This document shows, piece after piece, positions 5,916 to 6,473 of a stretch of DNA of 6,473 nt; the first letter of the stretch is position 1, and each line of letters opens with the position of its first letter. The notes beneath the pieces are model-generated. The model was not told where the DNA came from, did no database searches, and saw only the letters and a program-made list of their open reading frames with translations. This DNA is from UBA8108 sp965659285. Lineage in GTDB: Bacteria; Planctomycetota; UBA8108. Position numbers and translations under genes: made by a program. Location: assembly GCA_965659285.1 (NCBI GenBank), contig CBFHWB010000206.1, forward strand, positions 1 to 6,473, in the 5' to 3' direction.

Positions 5916-6473
5916 TTAGCGTAAGGGTCGGACATCCTTTTCCCAGTCAGCCAGCAGTTTTTTCAGGCGTCTGAGATCTCCGGGCCGTGATCCGCTCAGG
6001 TCGTTTTTTTCCGCTATGTCGCCGGCAAGGTCGAAGAGCCACTCGCTGGTTTCACCTTCCACCTTGCGCACGTATTTCAGGTCACCGGAGCGTACGGCCG
6101 ACCAGGTGCGTTCACCGCGTTTTCCACGCCAGAAGAGCGTGCGGGAGAAATCTTTCCTGCCTGCGGTGATGTGGTTGACGAGATCAAATCCATCGAGCTG
6201 TTCAGCCGGAACCTTCGCGCCCGCGAGGTTGAGGATCGACCGTGTCAGATCGAAGGTCGCAGAGACCTGGTCGCTGGTGGTTCCGGGCTTGATCCGTCCA
6301 GGCCAGCGCATGATGAGCGGTACCCGGATGCCGCCTTCAAGGGTGGTGCTCTTGGCGCCACTGAGAGGGCCCATGTTCGCGGCGCGGGCGAAGCCGCCGT
6401 TATCGGAGACGAAAACCACCAGGGTGTTTTTCTCGAGCTGGTGCTTCTTCAGGGCCGCCAGCACCCTGCCGAC
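5916..6473 (-). CDS. Sulfatase (formylglycine-dependent, arylsulfatase type), C-terminal part only
   Basis: The frame is open to the right edge of the window (VGR precedes the GTG at 6464, which is therefore an internal codon and not the start), so 185 C-terminal residues are visible and the 5' part is missing. The segment LEKNTLVVFVSDNGG carries the conserved Asp-Asn metal-site pair of sulfatases, and GAKSTTLEGGIRVPLIMRWPG carries the conserved Lys and the EGGxRVP hallmark. The typical C-terminal subdomain follows, with LFWRGKRGERTWSAVRSGDL, KYV and WLFDLAGDIAEKNDL. The catalytic Cys/Ser-x-Pro-x-Arg motif that is converted to formylglycine lies outside the window, so activity cannot be judged. 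Family members hydrolyse sulfate esters, often of polysaccharides, and are usually exported in PVC bacteria. The gene ends with TAA at 5918-5916, 132 bases before the esterase start. Confidence 0.93.
   Translation of the reverse strand, partial: VGRVLAALKKHQLEKNTLVVFVSDNGGFARAANMGPLSGAKSTTLEGGIRVPLIMRWPGRIKPGTTSDQVSATFDLTRSILNLAGAKVPAEQLDGFDLVNHITAGRKDFSRTLFWRGKRGERTWSAVRSGDLKYVRKVEGETSEWLFDLAGDIAEKNDLSGSRPGDLRRLKKLLADWEKDVRPLR

Noticed and set aside
6462..6464. GTG as start of the sulfatase gene
   Set aside because: The frame continues upstream to the window edge with VGR, and the sulfatase catalytic N-terminal region must lie further upstream.

Overview
The window is a compact stretch of moderately GC-rich bacterial DNA in which every supported gene lies on the minus strand, so reading order runs from high to low coordinates. 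It holds five protein genes and one real intergenic gap; I see no RNA genes, mobile elements or CRISPR. The content (an arylsulfatase-type enzyme, two secreted alpha/beta hydrolases, a divergent InlB-type repeat tail, and large exported proteins with a DPYSG...LYGxGW C-terminus) is most typical of the Planctomycetota/Verrucomicrobiota (PVC) group. That assignment is inference from gene style; no marker gene is present.

Layout in transcription order: (1) 6473-5916, the C-terminal part of a secreted-type sulfatase, cut by the right edge. (2) A 132-base gap at 5915-5784 with a plausible sigma70-like promoter and a clear ribosome binding site. (3) 5783-4506, a secreted esterase with an HGGG oxyanion loop, GFSMGG nucleophile elbow and two C-terminal InlB-B-like beta repeats. 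(4) 4503-2833, a 556-residue protein anchored by one N-terminal membrane helix. (5) about 2770-1271, a roughly 500-residue lipoprotein that is a clear tandem paralogue of (4). (6) 1274 to the left edge, a second exported hydrolase resembling the PhoPQ-activated pathogenicity-related (AprA) family, cut at its C-terminus.

Genes 3 to 6 look like one operon: gaps are 2 bases, a few tens of bases, and a 4-base ATGA stop/start overlap. The sulfatase may be in the same transcript or just upstream of it. All products are predicted to leave the cytoplasm or sit in the envelope. A reasonable inference is an envelope-associated set for removing sulfate and ester groups from an external glycan or other ester substrate, with the two paralogues of unknown function as anchored partners. 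No carbohydrate-binding or glycoside hydrolase gene is present in the window to prove this.

The least explained part is the pair of paralogues. They share a long helical core, five aligned cysteines and a C-terminal segment that looks like the tail of a type II secretion pseudopilin, yet one is tethered by a transmembrane helix and the other by a lipobox cysteine. The lipoprotein's start region is a hexanucleotide repeat that encodes successive Met-Arg pairs and so offers several in-frame start codons.
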